From: Mariniblastus fucicola
GTDB taxonomy: Bacteria; Planctomycetota; Planctomycetia; Pirellulales; Pirellulaceae
Assembly (NCBI RefSeq): GCF_008087665.1
Contig: NZ_CP042912.1
Span: 4,712,001-4,776,000, forward strand
Length of the DNA: 64,000 nucleotides
Direction: 5' to 3'
Shown here: positions 34,049 to 44,800 of the stretch, piece by piece
Layout: each line of letters starts with the position of its first letter
How positions within the stretch are numbered: position 1 is the stretch's first letter
Position numbers and translations under genes: made by a program
The notes under the pieces: generated by a model
The model's database searches: none
Seen by the model: the letters and a program-made list of their open reading frames with translations, nothing else
What the model was told of the DNA's origin: nothing

Positions 34049-35236
34049 TTGCCCGCGCTGCTAAAAAAACGCAAGCTTGAGTTTGAAGGATTTGGACCTT
34101 CAATTTTGTCTGCCGTTGCGCGCGAAAGACTCGACGACTCGCCAGTTCCAAAAGACCGCATGCAAGCTCGGGCGATGCTGCATGATCAATGCCCGATCAC
34201 ACCTGGAGTCTACGGGTGGCTCGATAACAACAACCAGATTTGCTACGTCGGGAAATCCAAATGTCTGCGAAAACGATTGTTGTCATACTTTGCCAAAACC
34301 CCTGCTGACAAGAAGACCGTGCGCATCGTCCAGCACAGCCACCGTCTGGTTTGGGAGCCGGTTTCCCATGAGCTGTTGGCTCTGATTCGCGAGCAGGAGC
34401 TGATCTATCGTTGGCGTCCGGAATTCAACACGCAAGGTCAGCCCGTCAAACGTCAGCCTGCGTTTTTGTGCATCAGCGGCGGCGTGGCGCCCAACGTCTT
34501 CTTCACGCGACGGGTGACACCGAAAGCCCAGTTTTCAATCGGGCCGATTTCGGGGACGGGCAGATTGCGTGCAGCCGTCGAGAGCATGAACCAGATTTTT
34601 CGCTTGCGAGACTGCCCTGACAAAACACCGTTCTCATATAACGAACAGATGCAACTGTTCGATAACCCGTCATCTGCCAAGTGTATTCGCTACGAATTGA
34701 ACTCTTGCCCGGGCCCCTGTGCAGGGCTTTGCGATCGCAAAGACTATTTGGGAAACATGCAACAGGCGATGGACTTTTTGCTTGGCGGCGTGACCTCGAA
34801 GCTGACTCTGGACCGGTTGCAGGACGAAATGAAAGCGGCGTCTTTATCGCACAGTTTTGAACGGGCGGCCGTGCTGCGAGATCACTTTCTTAACTTACGC
34901 TGGCTGGCGCGGCGATTAAAACAGCTGGAATCGGCGCAGCAGAAACTCAACGGCGTCCTGCCAATCACCGGCAAGAACTATCAGAAACTGTGGCTGATCC
35001 TGCGCGGCGGCAGACTGGTTGGATCCGCCGCGGCTCCACGTGATCGAAAACGAAAAGAGCAGGCGGTCGAAAAACTGGAAGCAATCGAGGAAAAGGACTT
35101 TGGCCTGCCAACAAACCTGATGGAAATGAACATGCAGATGATCATGATGTCTTGGTTCCGCAAATATCCAAAGTACAAGCAGCAGTTGAAGTCATTCGAC
35201 GAGGCCATCGAGACCTGCAAACGGCCATCTGCGTAG
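34049..35236 (+). CDS. UvrC-like GIY-YIG endonuclease, short form
   Basis: 395 residues from a TTG start with AAGGAGGG five bases upstream, the strongest ribosome site in the window; it therefore decides the start, although the frame is open to 33956. A GIY-YIG domain (PGVYGWLDNNNQICYVGK, then CLRKRLLSYF with the catalytic Arg, and the Glu in IREQELIYRWRPEFN) is followed by SCPGPCAGLCDRKDY, as in UvrC, and a UVR-like helix pair (LQDEMKAASLSHSFERAAVL). The RNase H endonuclease and helix-hairpin-helix parts of UvrC are missing. In this it resembles the E. coli UvrC homologue Cho, which makes only the 3' incision in nucleotide excision repair. Assignment to repair is inference. Confidence 0.85.
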   Translation: MPALLKKRKLEFEGFGPSILSAVARERLDDSPVPKDRMQARAMLHDQCPITPGVYGWLDNNNQICYVGKSKCLRKRLLSYFAKTPADKKTVRIVQHSHRLVWEPVSHELLALIREQELIYRWRPEFNTQGQPVKRQPAFLCISGGVAPNVFFTRRVTPKAQFSIGPISGTGRLRAAVESMNQIFRLRDCPDKTPFSYNEQMQLFDNPSSAKCIRYELNSCPGPCAGLCDRKDYLGNMQQAMDFLLGGVTSKLTLDRLQDEMKAASLSHSFERAAVLRDHFLNLRWLARRLKQLESAQQKLNGVLPITGKNYQKLWLILRGGRLVGSAAAPRDRKRKEQAVEKLEAIEEKDFGLPTNLMEMNMQMIMMSWFRKYPKYKQQLKSFDEAIETCKRPSA

Positions 35237-35424
35237 TCGGCAGTTCGCTCAAGAGTCAGCCGACGGGCTCAGTCGTGCAGCCCGACACAGCTGCATCTGG
35301 ATCAGCATCGAATCAATGATCGCCATTCCGGATCCGATTTTTCTGCGTGCTTTCCCGAGCCAGCGTCTACGTCGGAGAAATTACTACCGCTTCGGTCGCT
35401 CACCCGCGGAATTTTCAAAAATAT

Positions 35425-35452
35425 CGGTGTCCATCTGTGTACATCTGTGGCC
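35425..35452. repeat. Short direct repeat (CATCTGTG x2)
   Basis: CATCTGTG occurs at 35432-35439 and 35442-35449 inside GTGTCCATCTGTGTACATCT, in the 269-base gap before gltX. It looks like a fragment of a dispersed intergenic repeat; it is the only copy noticed in this window. Confidence 0.3.
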
Positions 35453-35505
35453 AAGTCATATCATGGGTCGTTTGATTCAACTTCGGCCAAGTAACTAAAT
35501 CCCCC

Positions 35506-37077
35506 ATGACCGTTCGCACCCGATTCGCTCCTTCTCCAACTGGCTACCTCCACATCGGCGGAGTCCGCACCGCACTGTTTAATTGGTTGCTCGCACGACA
35601 GGCCGGCGGGCAGTTTATTTTGCGGATCGATGACACCGATCAGAAACGCAATCAGGAAGAAGCTCTCCAACCGATCCTTGACGGTTTCCGCTGGCTGGGA
35701 CTGGATTGGGACGAAGGCCCGGAAGTCGGCGGCCCGCACGGACCGTATTTTCAGTCCGAGCGATTGGACAAGTATCAGGCCGCGGTAGAGAAACTGCTGG
35801 CGTCAGGGCATGCGTATCGCGATTTTTCCAAGCCGGAAGAGTTTCAGGCCGAGCGTGAAGCTGCTGACAAAGCGAAACAGCAGTTTCAGTACAGCCGCAA
35901 ATGGATGGCGGAGACCGACGAAGAAGCGGCAGCTTTGGAAGCCGAAGGCCGCAAGTGCGTTGTCCGCCTGAAGATGCCGCGCGAGGGAGTCTGTGAGTTC
36001 CAGGATCATGTTCGCGGCGAAATGTCGATCGAGTGGGCCACTGAATCCGATCATGTGATCCAACGAGCCAACGGGACGGCAACGTATCACTTGGCGACCG
36101 TGGTCGACGATCACGATTTCGAAATCACGCACGTCATTCGCGCGGTCGAGCACCTTTCCAATACGCCGCGGCAGATTTTCATCGCGCAATCGCTGGGCTA
36201 TGACTTGCCAGAGTACGCCCACATTCCGTTTGTCGCCGAACCGGGAAGCAAGAAGAAACTGAGTAAGCGTGACATCGAGAAATATCTCAACAACAAGGAC
36301 TTCAAACGATTGTACAACTCTGGAGCCACAATCGCTCAACGGATCGGTCTGGAAATCAGCCCGGCGACTTTCAACCCGGTGCTGGTGGATTTCTACGAAC
36401 AATCGGGCTTTCTTCCTGACGCGATCAACAACTACTTGCTGCTACTCGGTTGGTCACTGGACGATTCTACGGAGGAGTTTACGCGCGAAGAGATGATCGA
36501 GAAATTCTCTCTCGACCGGATTGTGAAAGCGCCTGCCAGTTTTGACCCGCAGAAGCTTACTGCGTTTCAGGGCCGACACTTCAACGATCTGCCCATCAAG
36601 CGCAAGATCAAAATGTGCATTCCGTATTTGCAAAAAGCTGGCTTGCTGCCCGATCCGGTTGACTGCGACGTTTCGGTAATTACCCAAGTCATCGAAGCCG
36701 CCGGCGACCGACTGGTGATGGCCGGTGATATCCTGAATTTTGACGATTTCTTCCGACCCGATGGGTGGGAACTGGAATACAACGAAAAAGCATTTCAAAA
36801 GCGTTTGGTAAAACCAGAGAATGCGCCGGCGCTACTGGGCAAATGCCGTGACATGCTAATTGAGACGCCCGCCTACGATGCAGAATCGTTGGAAGCTGCC
36901 CTCAAACAGTGGTGCGAGGACGAAGGCATCGGAATCGGCGACATTATTCACGCGTTGCGAGTTGGCGTAACGGGCAAGGCCGCCGGCTTTGGCATGTTCG
37001 ACATTCTTGCAATACTCGGCAAGGAGAAAGTCACCGAGCGGATCGATCAGACATTGGCAAAGCTGAAATCTGCCTAG
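35506..37077 (+). CDS. gltX: Glutamyl-tRNA synthetase
   Basis: A class I synthetase that charges tRNA-Glu. The protein is 523 residues, slightly longer than the usual ~470-490. The N-terminus [20 protein letters not shown] holds the HIGH-type motif, and [12 protein letters not shown] near residue 250 the KMSKS-type motif. [17 protein letters not shown] is conserved GluRS sequence. The C-terminal anticodon-binding part ends [21 protein letters not shown] separate glnS lies at 54456, so tRNA-Gln probably does not need misacylation by this enzyme. A 269-base gap before it separates it from the UvrC-like gene. Confidence 0.97.
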   Translation: MTVRTRFAPSPTGYLHIGGVRTALFNWLLARQAGGQFILRIDDTDQKRNQEEALQPILDGFRWLGLDWDEGPEVGGPHGPYFQSERLDKYQAAVEKLLASGHAYRDFSKPEEFQAEREAADKAKQQFQYSRKWMAETDEEAAALEAEGRKCVVRLKMPREGVCEFQDHVRGEMSIEWATESDHVIQRANGTATYHLATVVDDHDFEITHVIRAVEHLSNTPRQIFIAQSLGYDLPEYAHIPFVAEPGSKKKLSKRDIEKYLNNKDFKRLYNSGATIAQRIGLEISPATFNPVLVDFYEQSGFLPDAINNYLLLLGWSLDDSTEEFTREEMIEKFSLDRIVKAPASFDPQKLTAFQGRHFNDLPIKRKIKMCIPYLQKAGLLPDPVDCDVSVITQVIEAAGDRLVMAGDILNFDDFFRPDGWELEYNEKAFQKRLVKPENAPALLGKCRDMLIETPAYDAESLEAALKQWCEDEGIGIGDIIHALRVGVTGKAAGFGMFDILAILGKEKVTERIDQTLAKLKSA

Positions 37078-37175
37078 ATTTATCCACAGTCGATCAACGC
37101 CGTTCGATTCAGGTACGATCGCAAGCGATTGAGTCACGTACATCCAAAGACTCAATCGCTGAACTTCGGTCTGTT

Positions 37176-39527
37176 TCACGCCTGACGGTCGCGATAGACG
37201 ATTTTTATGATTGCGGGCAGGAGCACCAGGTCGCCTAGCAACGCGGCCATCATGGTCACGATTGTCAATTCAGCGAATCGCTTCGTCGGCACAAAGCTGG
37301 AGTTCAACAGGATCAGCAACATACCGCAGACAATCAAAACGGTTGTCAGCACGATTGCCCGACCGCTACCGCGAGCCGTCCTTTTAATCGCGGTCATCAA
37401 CTGACCATCGAGAGAATACTCTCCGTGGAATCGCGCCAAAAAGTGAATGGTGTCATCGACTGCAATCCCCAAACCGATCGCAAACACCGTCACATTGGCC
37501 GCGTTCAAATCGTAGCCACGCAATCCCATATAGCCCAAAGTAAACAAGAGCGGAGTGACGTTTGGAAGAATCGAAATCAATCCAAACTTCACCGATCGGA
37601 AAAAACAGGCCAATACAACGAAAATTGCCAAGGACGCAATGACCAGGGAAACAAATAGCTCCGACACAAACCCGTCGAGCGCGTGCAAGTCATGGTAGCC
37701 TTCGCCAGTCAACCTGGTTCGCACTCCCACATCGGGCGGAAACTCTCTCGCCAACGCCGCTTCCAGTTCCGCCATCAGCTCACGGCCACGGCGCGACCCA
37801 AGATCGGTGAGGCTCAGCAGAATCCTTCCCGCGGACTCATCCCGCGTCAGATACAACTTCAAGTCCGAACTTCCACGCTTCTTCTGCAACCCGTAACGTA
37901 TCCGATCGAGTCGTTGAAGCGTGTTGGTATCATCCGCGACATCCGCTTCGGTAAAAAACGCTTTCTCTCCCGGCACAAATGCATCGGCTAACTCAAAGAT
38001 TGTTGCCCAGGAGGTTACATGCGAAATTTCTTCATGGCCTTCGAACTGTTCTGTAATTCTTCGAACCCGGTTGAACAAATCGGGAGTCGTCAGCAGCTCT
38101 GGGTTGTCGGTCTCAAGGATCACTTCGGCTTGAATGAAGCCTCCCAATTTTTCTTCAATCAACGACATTGATCGTACGGCGGGACTGTCTTTGTCGATCG
38201 TTTCCACCAAAAACGAATTCAGTTCGACACCACTAAAACCGGGAAATCCAACCGCTGCAGCGATGGCGACGCTGGCAGCCAGTAGCGAGACCACGACTGC
38301 GATCCATGGACGTTGTGCAGAAAAAACGCAGACTCTTTCCGCAAATCGATTTTCAATCGCGGCCCCTTCGTTCTGGTACATGGCAGGCGCCCGGAACCAG
38401 ATTCCCAAGGCTCCAAAGACAGCGATCAAGGCAACGTAAATCAACGCCAGCCCCATCGCCGATTGCCAACCAAACCCACGCAGGACATACGAACTGGTGA
38501 ACAGCAGGCTAAGGAAACCAAGCGCGGTTGTCAGCGTCGTCAACAAGCACGACGGAATCATATGCGCCATGGTGCGTTTGAGTGCGACGCCACGATCGTC
38601 GGACCGGGCATGTTCCTCGGCATAGCGGCTCAGGATGTGCACGCAATTTGAAACTCCAATCACCAACAGAATGATCGGCATCACATTCGTGATCACGTTG
38701 ATTGGTTCCTCGGCCCAGGCAAGGGCGCCGATTGTCCAGGCCAATCCGATTCCCAGAGCAACGCCGGGCAACGCAATCGCGGCTGAACATCGAAACAGAA
38801 AAATTAAAACGATGCCAAAGAAAACAGCCGCGATTGGAATCAGATACGTCAAATCGGTTTTCAACAAATCGATAATGCTGACTCGAACAAACGGCAGGCC
38901 GCTCAAGTGAGTCTCGAATCCGCTGGGGCAAGGATGTTCGCGCAAGATTGCTTCAATAATCTCGACAACTTCAGCAATTTCGTCGATCTTCTCGTCATCC
39001 TCATGCAAGAAAGCCGCGATGGCCGTAAGACGCATGTCCTCACTGATGACGCGCCCCTTGAACTGCTCGACTTCCGCGACGGTCTTCCTCAGCTTCGCCG
39101 CCGATTCGTCTGTGTGATTTCGAGTTTCGAACAGCCACTTGTATTGTTTGCCATCGAAAAAGGAAATCTTGTTCGGCAAACGAATGGTCGCCAGCCCTTT
39201 GGCTTTCAAGATCCGCGGTTCTTTCAGCAACGCCCTGGTAACGTCGTACTGCCAACTGAGCGCTTCGGGCAGAAAAACGTCGTCTTCGCCCGTGGCCGCC
39301 AGGGCGATCACGATAAATCGCGTTTCACCGCCAAAGGTATCGTCGGATCGAGCAGCAACCGAAGCTTCATCGCCCGCCAGCAGCATTTCCGGTGAGAAAT
39401 CGAAAGTGATCTTCGAGGCCCAGGGGATGGCGAACAGAAGCGTCAAAAAGAGTACGACAAGGACGAGGACTCGCCGCTGTACGATCACCCCCGCGATCCA
39501 TCGGGATAGTCCACCGTTCTCTTCCAT
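37176..39527 (-). CDS. RND/MMPL-family exporter
   Basis: A 783-residue transporter of the MMPL/HAE3 branch of the RND superfamily. It has a first helix (VLVLVVLFLTLLFAIPWA), a large periplasmic loop, then a cluster of helices with the sterol-sensing-like block (TYLIPIAAVFFGIVLIFLF, VMPIILLVIGVSNCVHIL). A second half repeats this: helix, loop, and LLFTLGYMGLRGYDLNAANV to FAIGLGIAVDDTIHFLARF. The GxxxDDxIH segment is the usual proton-relay-like region of the second half. These proteins export lipids, hopanoids or other hydrophobic molecules; no periplasmic adaptor or outer-membrane partner lies next to it. It converges on gltX with a 98-base gap. Confidence 0.9.
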   Translation of the reverse strand: MEENGGLSRWIAGVIVQRRVLVLVVLFLTLLFAIPWASKITFDFSPEMLLAGDEASVAARSDDTFGGETRFIVIALAATGEDDVFLPEALSWQYDVTRALLKEPRILKAKGLATIRLPNKISFFDGKQYKWLFETRNHTDESAAKLRKTVAEVEQFKGRVISEDMRLTAIAAFLHEDDEKIDEIAEVVEIIEAILREHPCPSGFETHLSGLPFVRVSIIDLLKTDLTYLIPIAAVFFGIVLIFLFRCSAAIALPGVALGIGLAWTIGALAWAEEPINVITNVMPIILLVIGVSNCVHILSRYAEEHARSDDRGVALKRTMAHMIPSCLLTTLTTALGFLSLLFTSSYVLRGFGWQSAMGLALIYVALIAVFGALGIWFRAPAMYQNEGAAIENRFAERVCVFSAQRPWIAVVVSLLAASVAIAAAVGFPGFSGVELNSFLVETIDKDSPAVRSMSLIEEKLGGFIQAEVILETDNPELLTTPDLFNRVRRITEQFEGHEEISHVTSWATIFELADAFVPGEKAFFTEADVADDTNTLQRLDRIRYGLQKKRGSSDLKLYLTRDESAGRILLSLTDLGSRRGRELMAELEAALAREFPPDVGVRTRLTGEGYHDLHALDGFVSELFVSLVIASLAIFVVLACFFRSVKFGLISILPNVTPLLFTLGYMGLRGYDLNAANVTVFAIGLGIAVDDTIHFLARFHGEYSLDGQLMTAIKRTARGSGRAIVLTTVLIVCGMLLILLNSSFVPTKRFAELTIVTMMAALLGDLVLLPAIIKIVYRDRQA

Positions 39528-39952
39528 CTCAAGCTGACCTTTTCTCGATTCTCGAAGAAATGACTATCCGACTCTGCCACTTTCCGTGTGGCCGTTCTGG
39601 CTGCGATACACGACTGGCCCAATGAGCTCTGCTCGCTTGTCGGAATGGGCAGGATATCGTTTTTACCCTGACTCTTCAATCGAAGGCGCTCGCCTTCTGC
39701 GTGCGGCTCCGTTGGCCGGTCAGCCCGGTTTGACGACGGCACAGATTTTCATCCCGGCTTTCCTGGATGTTGAAATTTCGACGTCTGATTCAGCTACAAT
39801 TTGGGTTCTTAAGTTCTGATACCTGTTGCCAACGGACCAAATCGGCTCAACGCCAAGGGTCGTGGCAACGACATTTTCGCTCAGCGTTCAGTAAACCTAT
39901 CCGGTTGCCTGATCAACAACCCTGACACTATTTTGAACTGAAGGAACGACGA
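39528..39952. other. 425-base divergent intergenic region before the flavoprotein/PKS-NRPS genes
   Basis: No gene is supported. A weak sigma-70-like pair (TTGCCT, 18 bases, TATTTT) lies about 25-50 bases before the GTG of the flavoprotein and might drive the flavoprotein/synthetase genes. AAGGA at about 39940 is the flavoprotein ribosome site. Nothing else stands out. Confidence 0.35.
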
Positions 39953-41758
39953 GTGAAACAAGCTGCGCAAGCGAGGGAAGTAGATGTGCTTGTTGTCGGC
40001 GCGGGCGTGGCAGGATTGAGCGCAGCAACAGCTGCGGCCTGGTCGGGAAAATCGGTAGTTCTCATTGAGAAATCCGACACGATCGGAGGCACAGCCGCCA
40101 TCGCCAATGGAAGTATCTGGATTCCCAACAACGACCCTGCGATCGCCAACGGGTTCACATGCGATCTGGAAAGCCAGGTCCGTTTCATACTCAGCGAGTG
40201 CTGGGATGGCTTTGACGAAAGCCAAAAATGGTGTGGCGTCAGCAAGGAAACTTTCCTGCGAGTCGATCGCTACGTCAAGTCTGGCCTTCGTGTCGCCCGT
40301 GACCTGACGAATACTCGCGTGCAAACTTTCACGCAGTTGGACAAGATTTTCAAGCGGTACTTTTTTTCGACAAAAGACTCGGTCGATTCCGTTCGGCAGG
40401 CGCTCGGCCCAAATCATTCACGATCGGATGACGAACTGGCGAAAGCGGCTTGCTCTTCGTGGGACTACCATTGGGAAAACAAATTCAACAAGGTCCCTTA
40501 TGGCAAACATATTTGGGCAGCGTTCGATCTGCGACTGGCAGGCAAGTTTTTCTTTTCCGGTTTTAGAAAACACCTTTGGCACATCGTTCAAAACATGGTG
40601 TCGATTCGCAGCCTTTCCTCCCTGGCGGATCAAATCCCCAACCTTTTTACAAAGTTCTGGGGTTTCGGCAGTGGCCTGATTCTTGTCGAGCGATTTCGCA
40701 AACATCTGGATCGCCAAAAGGTTCCGATACTGAAACGTCACGAACTGGTGGCTGTTGCGACGAATGGAGATCGAGTCACATCTGTCGATGTGCAAACTGC
40801 GGATCGGCAAACATTGACTTGGAAAATTCGCGACGCGCTGATCATTGCCAGCGGCTGCTTCTCCCATCAGCTCACCGGCGACGGCGTTCAAGATTCCTAT
40901 TCGGTCAAATCATCTTGCGTTGCCCCGGGGAACGATGGAGACGCGATTCGGATTCTGAAAAACGCTGATGTTCAAGTCAATCAAAACCCGCGTCCGGTGC
41001 TGGCTCAGACAGTAATACAGCTGGCCAAGGAGAAGAACGCGATTTCTCATGAGCCCGTTTTCTACTTTTACGGCGATAGTTTCTTCCTGGTCGATCGCCA
41101 TGGACGCCGCGTGATGAACGAAAAGCTGACATACCACGATCGGGCACAGCACCATGTTGGCAATGCGGAACAGGAGTTTCTGTTTCTTGTTTGCGACCGC
41201 CGATTCAAAGAGCGATACTGGGGGCTCGGCATCGCAGTGCCGTTCGATCAAAAACACATGATTGTTGGCAACAACGAATCAACACTGCACGAAGAAATTG
41301 ATCGAGAGCTGAGAGACAACGATTGCGACTTTCGACTGGCAGACAATTTTTCAGCCAACTTGCGTGAAACAAAAATAGCGTTCAACGAATTTGCACGCAC
41401 CGGAGACGACCGCGAATTTGGCCGCGGGAAAAATGCTTTTGACGTTCTCGGATACATGAAACCGGATCGCGACCACGACGCTCCTTCCCGCAGCATGCAG
41501 CCGCTGGCAGGCGAAGAACTCTACGCCTGCATTTACGGACTCTCGACATTCGGGACTCATGGCGGGCTGGTTTGCGACGAAGACTCGCGCGTTCTGAATT
41601 CAGCTGGCGATCCATGGAACAACCTGTACGCGGTCGGGACTTGCGCCGCAAGTTTCCTCAACGGTCACTATCCGTCGCATGGCATGTCGATTGGCACAGG
41701 AATGGTTTTTGGTTACCTGGCCGGTTTGCATGCGACTTCGAACACGAAACGGCTGTAA
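39953..41758 (+). CDS. FAD-dependent dehydrogenase, 3-ketosteroid-delta1-dehydrogenase/fumarate-reductase-like
   Basis: A 601-residue flavoprotein starting at GTG with AAGGA upstream. The N-terminal dinucleotide motif is VLVVGAGVAGLSAATAA followed by VLIEKSDTIGGTAAIANG, as in FAD_binding_2 enzymes. The C-terminal YAVGTCAASFLNGHYPSHG and SIGTGMVFGYLAG are the second FAD-contact region seen in KstD-like proteins. Members insert or remove a double bond next to a carbonyl. The length fits KstD-type enzymes (500-600). It lies 132 bases before the giant PKS-NRPS on the same strand, so a tailoring role (oxidation or desaturation of the product) is a reasonable inference, though steroid-type substrates are not excluded. 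Confidence 0.85.
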   Translation: MKQAAQAREVDVLVVGAGVAGLSAATAAAWSGKSVVLIEKSDTIGGTAAIANGSIWIPNNDPAIANGFTCDLESQVRFILSECWDGFDESQKWCGVSKETFLRVDRYVKSGLRVARDLTNTRVQTFTQLDKIFKRYFFSTKDSVDSVRQALGPNHSRSDDELAKAACSSWDYHWENKFNKVPYGKHIWAAFDLRLAGKFFFSGFRKHLWHIVQNMVSIRSLSSLADQIPNLFTKFWGFGSGLILVERFRKHLDRQKVPILKRHELVAVATNGDRVTSVDVQTADRQTLTWKIRDALIIASGCFSHQLTGDGVQDSYSVKSSCVAPGNDGDAIRILKNADVQVNQNPRPVLAQTVIQLAKEKNAISHEPVFYFYGDSFFLVDRHGRRVMNEKLTYHDRAQHHVGNAEQEFLFLVCDRRFKERYWGLGIAVPFDQKHMIVGNNESTLHEEIDRELRDNDCDFRLADNFSANLRETKIAFNEFARTGDDREFGRGKNAFDVLGYMKPDRDHDAPSRSMQPLAGEELYACIYGLSTFGTHGGLVCDEDSRVLNSAGDPWNNLYAVGTCAASFLNGHYPSHGMSIGTGMVFGYLAGLHATSNTKRL

Positions 41759-41836
41759 CACTTTTCCAGAACTTTCGCTGTTCATTTAGACAGATTCATT
41801 TCGAACTCAACTGCGGGAATCAATTCCGCTTTACTT

Positions 41837-41868
41837 CACCGATCAAACGCCTCGTTTCTTGATCGGTG
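41837..41868 (+). promoter_or_regulatory. Perfect 10-bp hairpin between flavoprotein and PKS-NRPS genes
   Basis: CACCGATCAA (41837-41846) and TTGATCGGTG (41859-41868) are exact complements around a 12-base loop, ending 22 bases before the synthetase GTG. Only TTTA follows, so it is at best a weak terminator. An operator or attenuator is equally possible. Confidence 0.5.
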
Positions 41869-41890
41869 TTTACCGCAATTCAACTTCGTC

Positions 41891-44800
41891 GTGCGAAACA
41901 ACAACATGATACGCCAATCCCAAAACAGCAACTCTCTCAAACATCCTCCACTTGCCGTCGTTGGAATCGGCTGTCGATTCTCTGGCGGTGTGACCGACGC
42001 TGCGTCACTGTGGAAGCTTCTCGTCGAAGGGCGATCTGGAATCGTCGAGGTGCCAACCGATCGTTGGAATCGTGATCGTTTCTATCATCCAAATCGTGCG
42101 ATTCCGGGTCGCATGATCTCAAAATGGGGTGGCTTTCTGGATGGACTGGATCAATTTGATCCGCAATTTTGGGGCATTTCGCCGCGTGAAGCCGCTCGCA
42201 TGGATCCGCAGCATCGTTGGCTGTTGGAAGTTGCTTGGGAAGCGATCGAAGACGGTGGGATCGCTCCGCAAAAACTGCGTGGCGAATCGGTAGGTGTCTT
42301 CGTTGGCATCGCGGGCAACGACTACGCCGGAATCCAAATGCCTCACCACGCCGGCATCGACGTGCATACCAATAGTGGCAGCACGCAAAGCATTGCGTCA
42401 AACCGAATCTCATATTTGTTGGATTTGAAAGGACCAAGCGTTTCGGTCGATACGGCATGCTCCTCCGCACTCGTCGCGATGTCTCAGGCTTGTCATAGCA
42501 TTTGGAGCGGCCAATGCCGCGCTGCGCTTTCTGGTGGAGTCAACGCCATCATTACGCCGCACGCAACGATCGGATTCAGCAAAGCCCAAATGTTGTCACC
42601 GACGGGTCAGTGTTACGCGTTTGACGCGCGAGCCAACGGATACGTCCGCGGTGAAGGTGCAGCCATGGTTTTGATAAAGCCGCTCAGTGACGCGATTGCA
42701 AATGGCGATCCGGTCTACGGGGTCATTCGTTCTGCAGTCGTCAATCAAGACGGCCACACGAGTTCGATGACGGTTCCAGGAGTCGAAGGCCAGTCGGCGA
42801 TGCTGCGTCAAGCTTACCGCGATGCGGACATCGAACCGTCGCATGTGGCCTACATGGAAGCCCACGGTACGGGCACGCCAGTTGGCGATCCGATCGAAGC
42901 AACCGCTCTCGGAAATGTACTTTGCGAAGGGCGTTCAGAAGACAACAAGTGCCTGGTTGGCTCTGTAAAGACAAACATTGGGCACCTTGAGTCGGGGTCT
43001 GGAATCGCAGGTTTCCTCAAGTCGCTTTTGGTTCTTCATCACGACACGGTTCCTCCGAATCGAAATTTTGAGACGCCGAACCCCAACATTCCTTTCGAGC
43101 GTCTTGGGCTTGAGATCGCCAATGAACTCCAACCGTTGCCGCATTTCGAGGGCGTCTCGCCGATAACAGCCGTAAACTCATTCGGTTTCGGTGGCACCAA
43201 CGCCCATGTGGTCCTCGAAGCCGCGCCTGCTGCGGCACGCGACGTGAAATACAGTCCGACGCTTGTGCCCGGGCGGACCAATGGCATTGCCAAATCTTCC
43301 AACGGCAATGGCAACGGGGCAACGAATGGCTTTCATCGATCTGAAAAAGCCAATCGACCGTTGCTGCTTCCAATCTCTGCTCGCGACGACGCGTCGCTGA
43401 ACAGCTATATGCAGCTGATCAAAGAATCAATTTCTACAGACGACAACGACCAAAACCTCGCCGACTTTTGCTATTCTGCAGGCGCCCGCAAGGAACATCA
43501 CCAAAATCGCCTTGTTGTGCTCGGCCGTAGCGGTGACGAACTGCGATCGCGACTAACGCGACGGTTGACTGACGAAAACGCAACGGCAGGAATCGTCCAG
43601 GGTAAATCGACGACCAATGTTGGCGACATCACGTTCGTGTTCACAGGGCAGGGTGCCCAGTGGTGGCAGATGGGGCGCGAACTTTATGCGAACGAACCGG
43701 TTTTCAAAAACCTCATCGACCGCATTGATGCGCTGTTGGCTCCGCTGGCTTCCTGGTCGCTTGTCAACGAAATGATGAATGCGGAGTCCGAATCCAGTTC
43801 CCGTATTCACCTGACCAGCATTGCGCAACCCGCTATCTTTGCTCTTCAAGTCGCATTGGCTGAGCTGTGGAAATCGTGGGGCATTGAACCCGCCAAAGTC
43901 ATCGGTCACAGCGTCGGGGAAGTCGCAGCAGCCTACGTGGCCGGAGTCTATACGCTCGATGATGCTGTAAAAATCATTTTCCATCGCAGCCGATTGCAAG
44001 ATTCCGCTGGAGGCGACGGTCGAATGGCAGCGGTTGGAATTTCGGCTTCCGAAGCCAGCGAAATGATTGGCCAAAACACGGACAAATTACAAGTCGCCGT
44101 GATCAACAGCCCGAGCATGGTGACGATCGCTGGCGATCGAGAGCCACTTGAAGAGCTTGTCGACCAACTCAAAAAAGACGACAAATTCGTCCGCCTGCTG
44201 CGAATCAACTATGCGTTTCACACGCACCACATGGATCCGATTCGAGAAGAACTGCTGGACGCTTTGTCGGACATCAATCCGCTTCCGAGCCGCATTCCTT
44301 TTGTTTCCACCGTGACCAGTTGCGTCCTTCCGGGAGAAAAACTGGATGCCATGTATTGGTGGCGCAACGTTCGTCAGCCAGTGCTTTTTGCGTCGGCGAT
44401 GTCGAACCTGGTACGTGCCGGAGGTCGACTTTTCCTCGAACTTGGTCCGCATCCGGCTCTGGAAAGTTCAATCATGGATGTGATGAGCGAACAGGGAAAG
44501 CAGGGTTCCGCTTTTCACTCATTGAAACGAAAGACCAGTGAGTCCGAACAGATTTTGACCAATCTTGCGGGTCTGCACGTGCTGGGCATGCCGATCGATT
44601 GGGCAGCAGTCAACCAATCATCTGAACAGTTTGTTCGCCTGCCAAAGTATCCCTGGAATCACGCTTCTCACTGGTTCGAATCGGAGCAATCCGCGAGCGC
44701 GAGACTCGACGCGATCCCGCATCCACTTTTGGAAGAACGCGTCGTTGCGGAAAAACCGACGTGGCAATTCCAGTTGGATCCTCGACTGTTTGACTATCTG

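Noticed and set aside
39586-39819. A 77-codon plus-strand frame in the gap before the flavoprotein
   Set aside because: No ribosome site, no family, and a composition like noncoding sequence.
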